64,000 bases of DNA. Origin: Streptomyces sp. CMB-StM0423. GTDB taxonomy: Bacteria > Actinomycetota > Actinomycetes > Streptomycetales > Streptomycetaceae. Positions within the stretch are counted from its first letter, which is position 1. Each line of letters starts with the position of its first letter. Below the pieces are notes generated by a model that had not been told where the DNA came from, ran no database searches, and saw only the letters and a list, made by a program, of their open reading frames with translations. The position numbers were made by a program, and so were the translations under genes. The DNA lies in the NCBI RefSeq assembly GCF_002847285.1, contig NZ_CP025407.1, positions 868,001 to 932,000 on the forward strand, read 5' to 3'. Below, one piece after another: positions 33,129 through 43,833 of the stretch.

Positions 33129-36100
33129 CTAGCGCTTCATGAAGGTCCAGTAGGCGTCGACGGCGGCCTCGCCGACCTCCGGGATCCCGACCCCGTACCG
33201 CCGCAGCAGCCCGATCGTCCTGCCGTTGTCGAACACCGGGTGGGCTCTCGGGACCGCCGTCCCGGCCAGGTCCTCCAGATACTCGCGGTACGGAGCGATC
33301 GGCAGCTCCCGGCCGCGTGCGCCCGCGGCGCGCAGGTGCCCCAGCCAGGAGGCGAGCGGGAGCGCCGCGGAGCGCGTCCCGTACAACCGCTCGTGCCCCG
33401 CCATGAAGGCGCCGGTGCCGGTGCGCCGCGGGTGGTGGAGGTGGTGGACGGCGCCCGGGCCGCCGTCGTCCCGCAGCACCAGTGCGACGACGGCGCGGGC
33501 GAGGACGTCGACGGGGAGCAGCGCCTCGTCGAGCGCGGGATCCACCGGGTGGCAGCCGAGTTCCGCACAGCTCACCAGGAGCCGGGAGAACATGTCGTCG
33601 CGGTTGACGGCGCCGGTCGCGGAGTGCGCCCAGATGCGGCCGAGGCGGTGGATGCCGCCGCTCGCGCCGCGGGCGAACGCCCGCTCCACCAGCCGGTCGG
33701 CGACCCACTTGCTCGCGGAGTAGCCCTTGCCGTACGGGTGTTGCTCGCCGCCGGTCGGAGACTCTTCGGTGACGGGTGCGGCACCGGCGCCGTACGCCCT
33801 GAACACCCCGAGGGTCGACAGGTGGTGGAACGCCTTCGGCCGTCCCTCCGCCGCAAGGCCCAGCAGGGTGCGGGTGCCCTCGACGTTCGCCGGCTTCAGC
33901 AGGGTGTACGGCGAGATGTGGTGGACGCGCGCGCCCGCGTGCACGATCGTGTCGACGCCGTCGCGCAGCCGGGCCCAGTGCTCCGGCCTGGCGCCGAGGT
34001 CGACGGATCCGAGGTCGCCGGGGATGGCGACGGTCCGCGGGTCGCCCGCCGCCGCGCCGAGGCCGTACGCCCGCAGCGCCGCGGCCAGCCGCTCGCGCGC
34101 CTCGGCGGCGGTGCCCGCCCGGACGAGGCAGTGCACCCGGGCCGTCGTGGCCCGCAGCAACTCCGCGAGCAGGAAGGCTCCGACGAAGCCCGTGGCGCCC
34201 GTCAGCAGCACCTCGCGGGGACCGCCGGCCGGCGGCGGGGCGGCGGTGAACCGCAGCGCGGGGCTGAGCTTCGCCTCGGGGTCCGGCACCCAGGAGGGCG
34301 CGGCCCGCGGTCCTCCGGCGCTGAGCTGCCGGGCGAGTCCGGCCGGGGTGGGGGCCTCCAGGAGGGCGGCGAGGCCGAAGGGGACGGCGAGCCGTTCGCC
34401 GATGCGGGCGGCGAGCCGGGTGGCGAGCAGCGAGTGGCCGCCGAGCGCGAAGAAGTCGTCGTCGACGCCGACCTCCGGCAGCTCCAGCGTTTCGGCGAAC
34501 AGCTCGCAGAGGGCCTTCTCGTACGGGGTGCGCGGGGCCCGCCCGGTGCGGGTGGCGCCGGTGGGGCCCGGGTCCGGCAGGGAGCGGCGGTCGAGTTTGC
34601 CGTTGGGCGTCAGCGGCAGCGCGGGCAGCGCCACGATCGCGGCCGGTACGGCGTGGGCGGGCAGCCGGGCGCGGAGGAAGGCGCGCAGCGCCGCCGCGTC
34701 GGGGTCGCCGGCGGCGGGCACCGCGTAGCCGAGGAGCCGGGTGTCGCCGCGGTGGTCCGCGCGCGCGACGACCGCGGCGTGGGCAACCTCGGGGTGGGCG
34801 GCGAGGGCGGCTTCGACCTCGCCGGGTTCGACGCGGTGGCCGCGGATCTTGACCTGGTCGTCGGCGCGCCCGGCGAATGCGAGCCGGCCGTCGCGGTGGG
34901 GGCGGGCGAGGTCGCCGGTGCGGTACATCCGCGCGCCAGGCGGGCCGTACGGGTCGGCCACGAACCGCAGGGCGGTCTCGCCGGGGCGGCGCAGGTAGCC
35001 ACGCGCCAGGCCGGCCCCGGCGACGTACAGCTCGCCGGTCACGCCGGGCGGCACCGGCCGCAGCGCGGCGTCCAGGACGTACGCGCGGGCGCCGGGGACG
35101 GGGCGGCCGAGGACGGGCGTGCCGGTGCCGTCGAGCCGCGCCTGCACGCAGTCGACGGTGCATTCGGTGGGCCCGTACATGTTGTGCGCGGTCAGCCCGG
35201 GGACCGCGCGCAGCTCGCGCCACAGCTCCGGTGGCAGCGCCTCACCGCCGAGGACGGCGAGGGCGGGGCGGTGGTGCCCGTCCGCGAACAGGCCGCGGTC
35301 GCAGAGGACCTGCATGTACGAGGGCGTGACGTCGACGCTGTCGATGCGCCGTTCCGCCAGCCACGCCACGAAGCGGTCCGCGTCCGTCCACGTGCCCTCG
35401 TCCGGCACGTGCAGCTCGTGGCCGCCGGCGAGGGCCGCGAGCTGCCCCCAGGAGGCGTCGAAGGACACCGAGGCGGTCAGCGCCACCCGCAGCGGCCGGC
35501 CGCCGGCGCGCCTCGCCGCCGGGCCGAAGACCTGCTCCCGGTACCGCTCCGCGACGGCGGCGACGCTCGCGTGTCGCGCGACGACGCCCTTGGGCGCGCC
35601 GGTCGAGCCGGAGGTGTAGATGACGTAGGCGGGGTGGCCGGGCCGCGGTCCCCGCGCGGGTTCCGTGCCGGGCGGGGCCGCCGGTTCTGCCGCCTGCGCC
35701 GGGTCGTCGAGCAGCAGCCGCGGGACGCCGGCGCCGAGGGTCCCGGCGGCGGCGGTGGCGGTGTCCGTGAGCAGCAGCACGGGGCGGGCATCGGCGACCA
35801 TGGCGGCCAGCCGCGGGGCCGGGTAACCGGGGTCGAGGGGCAAGTAGGCGGCGCCGGCCCTGAGGACCGCGAGCAGGGCCACGACGAGGTCGGCGGAGCG
35901 GGGCAGGGCGACGGCGACGACGTCCTCGGGGCCGGCGCCGCGGGCGGCGAGGGCGTGCGCGAGCCGGCCGGCGCGGGCGTCGAGTTGGGCGTACGTCAGC
36001 TTCGTACCGGCCGCCGCGACGGCGACCGCGCCGGGGGTGGCGCGTACCTGCGCGGCGAACAGTCCGGTCAGCGTGCGCGCGGGGGCCGACTCACCGTCGC

Positions 36101-39100
36101 CGTCCGCGTCCGCGTTGCCGACGAGGAGACGGCGCTCGGCGCCGGACAGCACGTCGATGCGGCTGATCGGCAGCCCGGGTTCGGCCGCGGCCGCCCGCAG
36201 CAGGCGCACCCAGCGGTCGGCGAACTCCTGCACGGTGGCGCGGTCGAAGAGGTCGGTGGCGTAGTCGAGGGTGCCGGTCAGGCCGAGGGGTTCGCCCGTC
36301 GCGGAGCGCTGTTCGCCGATGCCGATGTCCAGGTCGAACTTCGCGGTCCGCGTGGGCACCCGGATCCGGGAGGCGCGCAGCCCGGGGAGCGTGAACTCCG
36401 CGGTCTCGTCGGCGTCGACGGACAGCGCGACCTGGAACAGCGGGTGCCGGCCCGGGGACCGGGGCGGGCCCAGCGCTTCGACGAGCCGCTCGAAGGGCAC
36501 GTCCTGGTGGGCGTACGCGGCCAGCGCGGTGTCCCGTACCCGCTCCAGCAGCTCCGCGAAGGCGGGGTCGCCCGAGGTGTCGGTGCGCAGCACCAGCGTG
36601 TTGACGAAGAAGCCCACCAGGTCGTCCAGCGCCTCGTCGCTGCGGCCGGCGATCACGCTGCCGACCGGCAGGTCGGTGCCCGCGCCGAGCTTCGTGAGCA
36701 GGGCCGCGAGGCCCGCGTGCAGCACCATGAACAGGCTGGCGCCCGAGCGGCTGCCCACGTCCGCGAGCGCCGCGTGCAGTTCGGCGTCGATGTGCAGCCG
36801 GACCCGGCCGCCCGCGTACGAGGCGACGGCGGGCCGGGCCCTGTCGCGGGGCAGCGCGATCTCGTCGGGCAGATCGGCGAGCGCCGCCGTCCAGTGGGCG
36901 AGCTGGCGGTGCAGCAGGCCGTCCGGGTCCTCGGGGGCGCCGAGGAGGCGGCGCTGCCAGCGGGTGTAGTCGGTGTAACGGACCGGCAGCGGCGCCCAGT
37001 CGGGCTCCCGGCCGCGCAGACGGGCGGCGTACGCAGTCGCCAGATCGCGGGTGAGCGGGGTCATGGACCAGCCGTCGGCGGCGATGTGGTGGACGACGAG
37101 GCACAGGACGGACTCGGCGGGGCCGAGCACGAACAGCTCGGCGCGCAGCGGCGGTTCGACGGCCAGGTCGAAGGCGTAGCGTACGGCCTCCGCCAGCTTC
37201 CGCCGCAGCTCCGCCGCGCCGGCCACCTCGGTGACGGGCAGCGCGGGCCGGGCCGCGGCGGCGCCGAGGATCCGCTGCCGCGGCCCGGCGCCGGAGTCGG
37301 CGGTGCCGCCGGTGTCGGGGAAGACGGTGCGCAGGCACTCGTGCCGGGCCACGACGTCGCCCAGCGCCCGCTCCAGCGCGTCCGGGTCGAGCTCGCCGGT
37401 GAACCGCTGCACGAGGGGGATGTTGTACGTGGCTGCCGGGCCCTCGGCGCGGTGCAGGAACCACAGCCGCTGCTGCGCGTACGAGAGCGGCACCGCCCCG
37501 GCTGCGGGCCGCGGGTCCGCGGTGAGCGCGGGCCTGGCCGGGGCCGCGCCGTCGAGCCGGGCGCCCAGCCGGGCGGGGGTCGGTGCCTCGAACAGCGCGC
37601 TGAGCGCGAGGTCGGCGCCGAGGGCGGTGCGGATCCTGGCGACCAGGCGGATCGCCTGCAGCGAGTGCCCGCCCGCGGCGAAGAAGTCGGTGTCCGCGCC
37701 GACCCGCGGCACCCCGAGCACGTCGGCGAACAGCTCGCACATCAGCCGCTCGCGCGGGGTGCGCGGCGCCGCGCCCGCGGCCTCGCCGGGGTCCTGCCCG
37801 GGGGCGGGCAGGGCGTCACGGTCGATCTTCCCGTTGGCGTTCAGCGGCAGGTCGCCGAGCATGACGAACGCCGCCGGCACCATGAAGGCGGGCAGCCGGG
37901 CGCGCAGGCGCGCGCGCAGCACCGGTGCGCTGAGGCCGTCCTCGGCGGCCACGACGTACGCGACGAGCCGCAGTTCGCCGGCCGGCGGGTCGCGGCGGGC
38001 GAGGACCGCGGCCCGGGCGACGCCGGGGCAGGCGAGCAGCGCCGCCTCGACCTCCTCCTGCTCGATGCGGAAGCCGCGGATCTTGACCTGGCGGTCGGCG
38101 CGGCCGACGTAGTCCACCTGCCCGTCGGCGCGCCAGCGCACCACGTCCCCGGTCCGGTACATCCGGGTGCCGGGCGGGCCGTACGGGTCGGCCACGAAGC
38201 GCAGGGCCGTCAGCCCCGGCCGGCGCAGATAGCCGCGGGCCAGGGACACGCCCGCGACGTACAACTCGCCGGCGGCGCCCACGGGTACGGGCTGCAGCGC
38301 GCCGTCGAGGACGTAGAGGCGGGTGCCCGAGTGCGGCCGGCCGATCGGCGGGGCGGTGCCGTCGGGCGGGAGGGGGCGGCTGGTGGTCACGATCGCGGTG
38401 GTCTCGGTCGGTCCGTAGACGTTCACGAGCCGCCGGCCCGGAGCCCAGCGTGCGACCAGCCCCGGCGGCACCGGCTCGCCGCCGACGGCGAGCGTCGTCA
38501 CGGGGCTGTCCTGCGCGGCGACCGCCGCGAGCGCGGAGGGGGGCGCGAAGGCGTGGGTGACGCCGAAGCCGGGTTCCGTGAGGACGGCCAGCGGGTCGTC
38601 CCCGGGGGCGAGGACGAGCGTGGCGCCGGTGAGGAGGGCGACGCACATCTCCCAGGTGCAGGCGTCGAAGCTGGGCGACGCCGACTGCGGCAAGCGGCTG
38701 CCGGGGGTGATCCGCAGCCGCTCGGTGTGGAACGCCACGAGGGACGCGATGCCCGTGTGCGGCACCACGACGCCCTTGGGTCGCCCGGTGGAGCCGGAGG
38801 TGTAGATCACGTACGCCGGGCGGCGGGGGTCGACGGCGACGCCCGGGTCGCCGTCGGGCTGCCCGGCGGCCAGTTCGGCGAGGGTGCGGGGGTCGTCCAG
38901 GACCAGCGCGGGGCGGGCGTCGGCGAGCATGAACTCCCGCCGCGCGGCCGGGTATACGGGGTCGACCGGCAGATAGGCGGCACCGGCCTTCAGCACGGCG
39001 AGTTCGGCGACGACGAGGTCCACCGAGCGCGGCAGCACGAGCGCGACGATGTCCTCCGGCCCGATCGCGCGGGCCGCCAGCGCGTGCGCGAGCCGGTTGG

Positions 39101-40706
39101 CTCGGGCGTTCAGCTCCGCGTACGACAGGGCGGTGCCGTCGGACTCCAGCGCGGGTGCCTCCGGCGTCCGGCGCACCTGTGCCTCGAAGAGCGCCGCGAC
39201 CGACGCGGCGGGCGCCGCGGCCGCGGCGGCGTCGCCGAGCGCGAGCAACTGCCGCCGCTCGGCGGTGGGCACCGCGTCGAGCCGCCCGACGGGAAGGTCC
39301 GGGTCGGCGTCGGCGAGATGTGCCACGGCGTCCAGCAGCCGCCGCTGGGTGTCGGCCAGTTCCGCCGTGCCGTGCACACCCGGCGGGGCGTGCAGCCGCA
39401 TGTGCGGGCCGGTGCCGTCCCGGCGGTCCCACACCATGATCATGAGGTTGGCGGCCAGCGGGAACGACAGGTTGTGGGCGGTGCAGCGGTGGCCGGCGAA
39501 GGAGATGTCGTAGTCGAAGCCGATGAGGTTGACCATCGGCCCGTACGCCGTGCCGGGACCGCGGGACAGGCCGAGGTCGCGGTGCAGGTCCTCGGCGCGG
39601 TAGCGCTGGTGCTCGACGGCTTCCCGCATGCGCGCGTCGACCTGGGCGAGGAGGTCCCGCAGCGGCATGCCGGGACGTACGGTCAGGCGCACCGGAAGGC
39701 TGTTGGCCAGCATCCCCGGGGTGGTGCGGGAGGCCGGTCCGGTCCGGCCCGCGACGGTCAGGCCGACGACGACGTCCCGGGCGCCGGTGCGGCGGTGCTC
39801 GTACAGCGCGACGGCGGCGAACACCAGCCGGAAGCGGGAGATCCCGGCGCGCCGGGCCGCGGCACGCAGCGCCTCCGGGCGCAGCAGCGGCAGCAACGGG
39901 GTGCACGGCACGGCCGGATGCGCGGAATCCGCGGCGGCCCGCCCCTCCGCCGGGGACGCCCCGGGCGCCGGGCGCGGCTGCGGCAGCCGCGCGGCCGCGT
40001 CGTTCCCGGCGCCCGCGTCGGCGCGGGTCCAGCCGGCCAACTGCCGGGTCCAGTACTCCCGGTCCGCGGCCCGGCCCGCCGATTCCTGGTACGCGCGGTC
40101 GGCCCGGACCAGCGCCGCCAGCGGACCGAAGGGCGAGGGGTCCGGTTCCCCGCCGCGTACGAGAGCCGTGTAGACCTCGGCGACCCGGCGGGCCACCAGC
40201 GCGTAGCCGAACGCGTCGACCGCGGCGTGGTGGTACGTGTGATACCACCAGAACCGGTCGGGAGCGAGCTTGAGCAGCGCGAAGCTGAAGAGCGGCCCCG
40301 CGGCCAGGTCCATGGGCCGGGCCAGGTCGTTGCGGACCCACGCCCGCCCGGCCGCCTCGGGGTCGGGTGTGCCGCTCAGGTCCACGAAGGCGAGCTTCCA
40401 CGGCGGTTCGTGCTCCAGCACCTGTACGGGACCGTCCGCTCCCGGCACCAGCCGTACGCGCAACGCGTCGGCCTCGCCGACGACCCGGCGGAGCGCCGCC
40501 TCGAACAGGTCCGGCCGCACCGGCCCGTCGATCGCCAGGTACTCGCCGAGCCGCAGGGCGGACCCCTGGCGCGGGGAGTGCTGCTCGGCGAGCCACACCT
40601 CCCGCTGCCCCGCGGTCACCGGCAGGGTGCCGGGTGCGTCGGCCGGCCGGTCGCGGCGCGGTGCGCCGACGCCGCCGTGCGCTGCGGGGACCTGGCTACG
40701 GGACAA
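33129..40706 (-). CDS. Two-module NRPS with terminal thioester reductase (C-A-T-C-A-T-R)
   Basis: Protein of 2525 residues. C1 (about 28-455) has HHAAVDA near 160; A1 (about 490-985) has FDACTWEM near 680; T1 has GGHSL near 1012; C2 has HHIAADGWS near 1207; A2 has FDASWGQL near 1750; T2 has GGHSL near 2089; the reductase (about 2165-2520) has the NADPH motif GATGFVGA near 2172 and the catalytic YSASK near 2330. By GrsA numbering the A1 pocket reads D-A-W-F-A-G-V-A and A2 reads D-A-G-D-V-G-M-V followed by Asp at 331. Acidic residues at 278 and 331 in A2 suit a basic amino acid. Reductive release should give a dipeptide aldehyde or alcohol. I chose TTG 40706 since AGGAGGT lies six bases before; 19 more codons are open to GTG 40763. 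Confidence 0.95.
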   Translation of the reverse strand: MSRSQVPAAHGGVGAPRRDRPADAPGTLPVTAGQREVWLAEQHSPRQGSALRLGEYLAIDGPVRPDLFEAALRRVVGEADALRVRLVPGADGPVQVLEHEPPWKLAFVDLSGTPDPEAAGRAWVRNDLARPMDLAAGPLFSFALLKLAPDRFWWYHTYHHAAVDAFGYALVARRVAEVYTALVRGGEPDPSPFGPLAALVRADRAYQESAGRAADREYWTRQLAGWTRADAGAGNDAAARLPQPRPAPGASPAEGRAAADSAHPAVPCTPLLPLLRPEALRAAARRAGISRFRLVFAAVALYEHRRTGARDVVVGLTVAGRTGPASRTTPGMLANSLPVRLTVRPGMPLRDLLAQVDARMREAVEHQRYRAEDLHRDLGLSRGPGTAYGPMVNLIGFDYDISFAGHRCTAHNLSFPLAANLMIMVWDRRDGTGPHMRLHAPPGVHGTAELADTQRRLLDAVAHLADADPDLPVGRLDAVPTAERRQLLALGDAAAAAAPAASVAALFEAQVRRTPEAPALESDGTALSYAELNARANRLAHALAARAIGPEDIVALVLPRSVDLVVAELAVLKAGAAYLPVDPVYPAARREFMLADARPALVLDDPRTLAELAAGQPDGDPGVAVDPRRPAYVIYTSGSTGRPKGVVVPHTGIASLVAFHTERLRITPGSRLPQSASPSFDACTWEMCVALLTGATLVLAPGDDPLAVLTEPGFGVTHAFAPPSALAAVAAQDSPVTTLAVGGEPVPPGLVARWAPGRRLVNVYGPTETTAIVTTSRPLPPDGTAPPIGRPHSGTRLYVLDGALQPVPVGAAGELYVAGVSLARGYLRRPGLTALRFVADPYGPPGTRMYRTGDVVRWRADGQVDYVGRADRQVKIRGFRIEQEEVEAALLACPGVARAAVLARRDPPAGELRLVAYVVAAEDGLSAPVLRARLRARLPAFMVPAAFVMLGDLPLNANGKIDRDALPAPGQDPGEAAGAAPRTPRERLMCELFADVLGVPRVGADTDFFAAGGHSLQAIRLVARIRTALGADLALSALFEAPTPARLGARLDGAAPARPALTADPRPAAGAVPLSYAQQRLWFLHRAEGPAATYNIPLVQRFTGELDPDALERALGDVVARHECLRTVFPDTGGTADSGAGPRQRILGAAAARPALPVTEVAGAAELRRKLAEAVRYAFDLAVEPPLRAELFVLGPAESVLCLVVHHIAADGWSMTPLTRDLATAYAARLRGREPDWAPLPVRYTDYTRWQRRLLGAPEDPDGLLHRQLAHWTAALADLPDEIALPRDRARPAVASYAGGRVRLHIDAELHAALADVGSRSGASLFMVLHAGLAALLTKLGAGTDLPVGSVIAGRSDEALDDLVGFFVNTLVLRTDTSGDPAFAELLERVRDTALAAYAHQDVPFERLVEALGPPRSPGRHPLFQVALSVDADETAEFTLPGLRASRIRVPTRTAKFDLDIGIGEQRSATGEPLGLTGTLDYATDLFDRATVQEFADRWVRLLRAAAAEPGLPISRIDVLSGAERRLLVGNADADGDGESAPARTLTGLFAAQVRATPGAVAVAAAGTKLTYAQLDARAGRLAHALAARGAGPEDVVAVALPRSADLVVALLAVLRAGAAYLPLDPGYPAPRLAAMVADARPVLLLTDTATAAAGTLGAGVPRLLLDDPAQAAEPAAPPGTEPARGPRPGHPAYVIYTSGSTGAPKGVVARHASVAAVAERYREQVFGPAARRAGGRPLRVALTASVSFDASWGQLAALAGGHELHVPDEGTWTDADRFVAWLAERRIDSVDVTPSYMQVLCDRGLFADGHHRPALAVLGGEALPPELWRELRAVPGLTAHNMYGPTECTVDCVQARLDGTGTPVLGRPVPGARAYVLDAALRPVPPGVTGELYVAGAGLARGYLRRPGETALRFVADPYGPPGARMYRTGDLARPHRDGRLAFAGRADDQVKIRGHRVEPGEVEAALAAHPEVAHAAVVARADHRGDTRLLGYAVPAAGDPDAAALRAFLRARLPAHAVPAAIVALPALPLTPNGKLDRRSLPDPGPTGATRTGRAPRTPYEKALCELFAETLELPEVGVDDDFFALGGHSLLATRLAARIGERLAVPFGLAALLEAPTPAGLARQLSAGGPRAAPSWVPDPEAKLSPALRFTAAPPPAGGPREVLLTGATGFVGAFLLAELLRATTARVHCLVRAGTAAEARERLAAALRAYGLGAAAGDPRTVAIPGDLGSVDLGARPEHWARLRDGVDTIVHAGARVHHISPYTLLKPANVEGTRTLLGLAAEGRPKAFHHLSTLGVFRAYGAGAAPVTEESPTGGEQHPYGKGYSASKWVADRLVERAFARGASGGIHRLGRIWAHSATGAVNRDDMFSRLLVSCAELGCHPVDPALDEALLPVDVLARAVVALVLRDDGGPGAVHHLHHPRRTGTGAFMAGHERLYGTRSAALPLASWLGHLRAAGARGRELPIAPYREYLEDLAGTAVPRAHPVFDNGRTIGLLRRYGVGIPEVGEAAVDAYWTFMKR

Positions 40707-40990
40707 CGATGTACCTCCTGCTGGTGCCGGCAATCTCTGCTGGAGAACGGTGGCTTGGGGCACTCCGGCCCCGGGGGAGGAAGATGTGGATCATCGTGCC
40801 AGCGGGTGCGGGATATTCCTGCATCCGGCCCCACATAGCACTCGAAGGAGTGATCTGCGGTCCGATAGGCGGATATCGGTTGATCGCAGAACGTCCGGCC
40901 ACCGGCCCGGCCGGGCCCGCCGCACCGCGCGTCCGCCTCCCCGTCCGGGGGGCGAACCGGTGTGTCAGTGCCCGCTGTTAGCCTCCGGCA
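40707..40990. promoter_or_regulatory. Divergent promoter region between the NRPS operon and the LRR/oxygenase pair
   Basis: About 280 bases, AT-richer in 40790-40900 (GATATTCC, ATAGCACTCGAAGGAGTGATC, GATAGGCGGATATCGG). It contains a short inverted repeat CACTC-GAAG-GAGTG at about 40838-40851 and CCGATA-GGCGGA-TATCGG at about 40862-40880, which could be operator sites. No gene is called here. Confidence 0.45.
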
Positions 40991-41944
40991 ATGACCTTAG
41001 GGGCCCTGGAAAGAACACTGCGGGAGCGCCCGGACGACCTGGCGTCCTGGCTGGTCTACGGCGACCGGCTGGAGGAGCGCGGCGACCCCCGCGCGGAGCT
41101 GATCCGGCTGGCCGAGCGGCGGGCGCGCGTCGCTCCTGGCAGCGGCCGGAAGGCGGTCGAGCGGGAGATCGACGCGCTGGTGGCGGAGCACCGCGAGAGC
41201 TGGGACGCGGAGCTGCCGGAGGGGGTCAGCGCCCGGGAGCGGCGGCACGGGTTCGCCACGGCGATCGCCGTCGGCTGGGACGACGACGCGCCCATGCTGA
41301 TCGAACAGGCCCTGCGTGCGGCGCCGTTCGCGACCGCGCTGAAGATCGTGCCGCCGGACACCGACCCGGCGGAGTTCGGCTACTGGGACGACGACACCGA
41401 CGAGGACGGCGAGCCGCTGCCGTCGGCCGACGTGGAGGCGGGCACGCTCGCGACGCTCGACCTGGCCCCGTTCACCTCCGTGGACCTGTCCTATCTCCGC
41501 GTCGGCGCGCTGGGCGCCAAGGCGCTGGCGGTGTCCTCGTACTTCCGCAGCGAGGCGGCCGGGGACCGGACCCTCGCGGCGCCGGCGGCGCCCGGCCGGA
41601 TCGAGGCGCTCGACCTGCGGTACTGCCACGTCGGGGACAGCGGCCTGGCCGCGCTCGCGGCCAATCCCTTCTTCACCGGCGTCCGCCGCCTGCGCCTCCA
41701 GCACAACGCGCTCACCGCGAAGGGGGTGCGGGCCCTGCACGCCTTCACAGAGCTCACCGAACTCGACCTGCGTTACAACGAGATCGGCGAGGAGGGCACC
41801 CAGGCGCTGCTCGCGGCGCCGCTCCTCGGCTCGCTCACCCGGCTGCTGCTCTACGCCGCAGACGTCGGCGAAGCCGGCGCGCGCCGGCTCGCCGCCGCGT
41901 CCCCACTCCCGCCCGTACTGCGCAGTTATTGGAGGAGCGTGTGA
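40991..41944 (+). CDS. TIGR02996-domain leucine-rich-repeat protein
   Basis: Protein of 317 residues. It begins with the TIGR02996 repeat-companion domain (ALERTLRERPDDLASWLVYG, DRLEERGDPRAELIRL) followed by a helical linker, then LRRs of the RNase-inhibitor/RanGAP type: IEALDLRYCHVGDSGLAALA, VRRLRLQHNALTAKGVRALH and LTELDLRYNEIGEEGTQALL, each about 25-28 residues. Such proteins are cytosolic scaffolds for binding partners. Its TGA overlaps the GTG of the next gene (GTGA), so the two are translated together; it may present the target to the oxygenase or to the AAA/VWA proteins encoded opposite. Confidence 0.88.
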   Translation: MTLGALERTLRERPDDLASWLVYGDRLEERGDPRAELIRLAERRARVAPGSGRKAVEREIDALVAEHRESWDAELPEGVSARERRHGFATAIAVGWDDDAPMLIEQALRAAPFATALKIVPPDTDPAEFGYWDDDTDEDGEPLPSADVEAGTLATLDLAPFTSVDLSYLRVGALGAKALAVSSYFRSEAAGDRTLAAPAAPGRIEALDLRYCHVGDSGLAALAANPFFTGVRRLRLQHNALTAKGVRALHAFTELTELDLRYNEIGEEGTQALLAAPLLGSLTRLLLYAADVGEAGARRLAAASPLPPVLRSYWRSV

Positions 41945-43833
41945 GCACCGAGCTCCGCGACCGGTTCTTCGCCCTGTCGACCGCCGCCGGGCAGGCGTCC
42001 GCGGAGGAGGTCGACCGGTATCGCGCGCTGGTCGACGCCACCGACGCCGAGCCCACCGCCGTGCTCGACGGGCTGGCGGTCTCCTGGCATCCGACGGCCC
42101 GGTTCAAGGCGGTCCGCTTCGTCGACGCCGAGCGCATCGACGCGGGCGTGCGCGACCTGTTCGCGCGGCCCAGCGAGGCGGCGCCGTATCTGGCCGCCGT
42201 CTTTGCGGACCCGCGGGAGATGTCGTTCCGTACGTACGAGAACATCCTGCCGCTCGACCGGCTCTTCGCCGACGCCGGGCTGGAGTTCGAGCTGACGGAC
42301 CGCACGGAGTTCGCCAAGGGGGCGTACTCCTTCTCGATCGGGCTGCCCGCGGCGGCGCGGGCGCGGCTGGAGGGCCTGGACGGCCTCGACCTCTACGTGC
42401 CGCCGCTCAACCGCGGCTCCCGCGGCGGCGACCGCTTCATCTTCCACTCGGCCCTGCTCGCCGAGGCCCTGACCAAGGCGGTGGCGGGAGCCATGCCCCG
42501 GGCCCGGCTCGACGGCTTCGCACACGTCAACCCCGTCTTCCGGTGCAACCGTTTCGAGCCGGACGACGCCAACTTCCACCGCCACCGCGACACCCCGTAC
42601 TACGACCGGTCGCGCGGGCACGTCTCCCGCTACACCGTCCTGCTGTACCTCACCGGCGGCACGGGCAGCCCCGCCCTGGACCTGACCGGCGGCGCCGGGC
42701 TCACCGACATCGCCCCCTTCACCTGCGTGATCTTCGACCAGCGGTACGAGCACGAAGGCGCCCCGTACCGCGAAGGGCGCAAGGTCTTCCTCCGCACGGA
42801 GCTGGTCTTCACCGAACCGGACGCCGCGCACGACCCGGAGATCGGCGCCCTGTTCGCCAAGGCGTGCTACCTGACCGGCGAGAGCGTCTTCGCGCCCGAG
42901 CTCGCCCGGTACGCCGACGACTACTACAACCGGGTCGCCGCGGCGCACTGGAGCGGCGACCTCGGCGCGGGAGCGGCCGGCGAGCCGTTCCTGCACAAGC
43001 GGTTCCGCGGGCTGGACTTCGTGGCCAACGGGCACGACTTCTGGTTCCCCTTGTCCGGCGGGCTGTCGCCGGCCGCGTGCGCCGCGATCACGCTGCTGGA
43101 CTACTTCAACTGCAAGGTCGGCGACAAGGCGTTCCGCGCGGCGTGCGAGACGACGGTGGTGGAGGCCGAGGGCACCGACTGGATACCGGCGTTCCTGGAG
43201 GAGAGCGGCGGCACGTCCCCCCTCGGGCCGTTCGACAAGAGCATGCTGTTCCCGGAGCCCGAGGAGCCCGCCACCGACGACATGCCCGACTGCGCGTGCG
43301 GCATCTGCGACGGCGGCCTCCTCGGACCGCACTTCGACACCTCGCGCAACGCCGACGTCATCGGGCACTACGTGCAGGCGCAGGACGCCGCCAAGGCGGA
43401 GGTGCTGCCCGCGCCGGTGATGATGCTCGGCGAGGACGTGGTGCTCGACCCGGACCGGTTCGTCGTCGAGGGCAACCGTATCCACGTGCTGGGCAGCAAG
43501 GCGCCGGAGCCGGTCAACTTCGCGTCCTGCCAGGGCGGTCCGCCGGTGCCTCCGGCGAAGGACTTCGTCACCACCGCGGCGACCGTGGACGTGGCGCACT
43601 TCCTGGTGCCGCCGATCCTCTTCACCGAGCACGACGGCCTCTTCCACCTGAAGTTCGACTTCTTCCGCAACTCCTGGACGGTGGACCACGAGCAGTCCAC
43701 CGTCGCGGTCCCGATGGTCCGCCCGTTCGGCGAGGACGACATCGACGAGAACTGGGAGGACCACTACTACGACGACGAGGACGAAGAGGAGGGCGAAGAG
43801 GAGGAGGAAGGGGAGGAAGAGGACAAGGAGTAG
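41941..43833 (+). CDS. Large 2OG-Fe(II) oxygenase-like protein with acidic tail
   Basis: Protein of 630 residues, GTG 41941 after GGAGGAGC. The double-stranded beta-helix core reads FHRHRDTPYYD (His-x-Asp, residues about 214-218), then YTVLLYLTGG, then YEHEGAPYREGRKVFLRTEL with the distal His near 270 and the 2-oxoglutarate-binding Arg/Lys near 281-286, a prolyl-hydroxylase-like pattern. Unlike most such enzymes it has a long C-terminal half with a Cys cluster (MPDCACGICDGG) and ends in about 25 Glu/Asp residues. The tail DNA is antisense to the Ser-rich tail of the AAA gene. Substrate unknown; it is coupled to an LRR scaffold. I infer a protein-modifying role. Confidence 0.78.
   Translation: MSTELRDRFFALSTAAGQASAEEVDRYRALVDATDAEPTAVLDGLAVSWHPTARFKAVRFVDAERIDAGVRDLFARPSEAAPYLAAVFADPREMSFRTYENILPLDRLFADAGLEFELTDRTEFAKGAYSFSIGLPAAARARLEGLDGLDLYVPPLNRGSRGGDRFIFHSALLAEALTKAVAGAMPRARLDGFAHVNPVFRCNRFEPDDANFHRHRDTPYYDRSRGHVSRYTVLLYLTGGTGSPALDLTGGAGLTDIAPFTCVIFDQRYEHEGAPYREGRKVFLRTELVFTEPDAAHDPEIGALFAKACYLTGESVFAPELARYADDYYNRVAAAHWSGDLGAGAAGEPFLHKRFRGLDFVANGHDFWFPLSGGLSPAACAAITLLDYFNCKVGDKAFRAACETTVVEAEGTDWIPAFLEESGGTSPLGPFDKSMLFPEPEEPATDDMPDCACGICDGGLLGPHFDTSRNADVIGHYVQAQDAAKAEVLPAPVMMLGEDVVLDPDRFVVEGNRIHVLGSKAPEPVNFASCQGGPPVPPAKDFVTTAATVDVAHFLVPPILFTEHDGLFHLKFDFFRNSWTVDHEQSTVAVPMVRPFGEDDIDENWEDHYYDDEDEEEGEEEEEGEEEDKE

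Noticed and set aside
30723..40838. A plus-strand open frame of more than 3300 codons opposite the NRPS
   Set aside because: It is the antisense of high-GC codons of the NRPS and exporter; residues are Arg/Gly/Ala/Val nonsense with no domains or ribosome site, while the minus strand shows complete NRPS motifs.
40270..42000. Long plus-strand frame that runs from the NRPS start region into the oxygenase gene
   Set aside because: Only the part after 41941 has protein character, with a proper GTG and ribosome site; the first 550 codons are antisense or out-of-frame.
41941..43833. Treating the oxygenase-like protein as a phytanoyl-CoA or halogenase-type enzyme
   Set aside because: The HxD...H...R/K pattern and YLTGG strand fit prolyl-hydroxylase-like proteins better, and the Asp of HxD excludes a halogenase.
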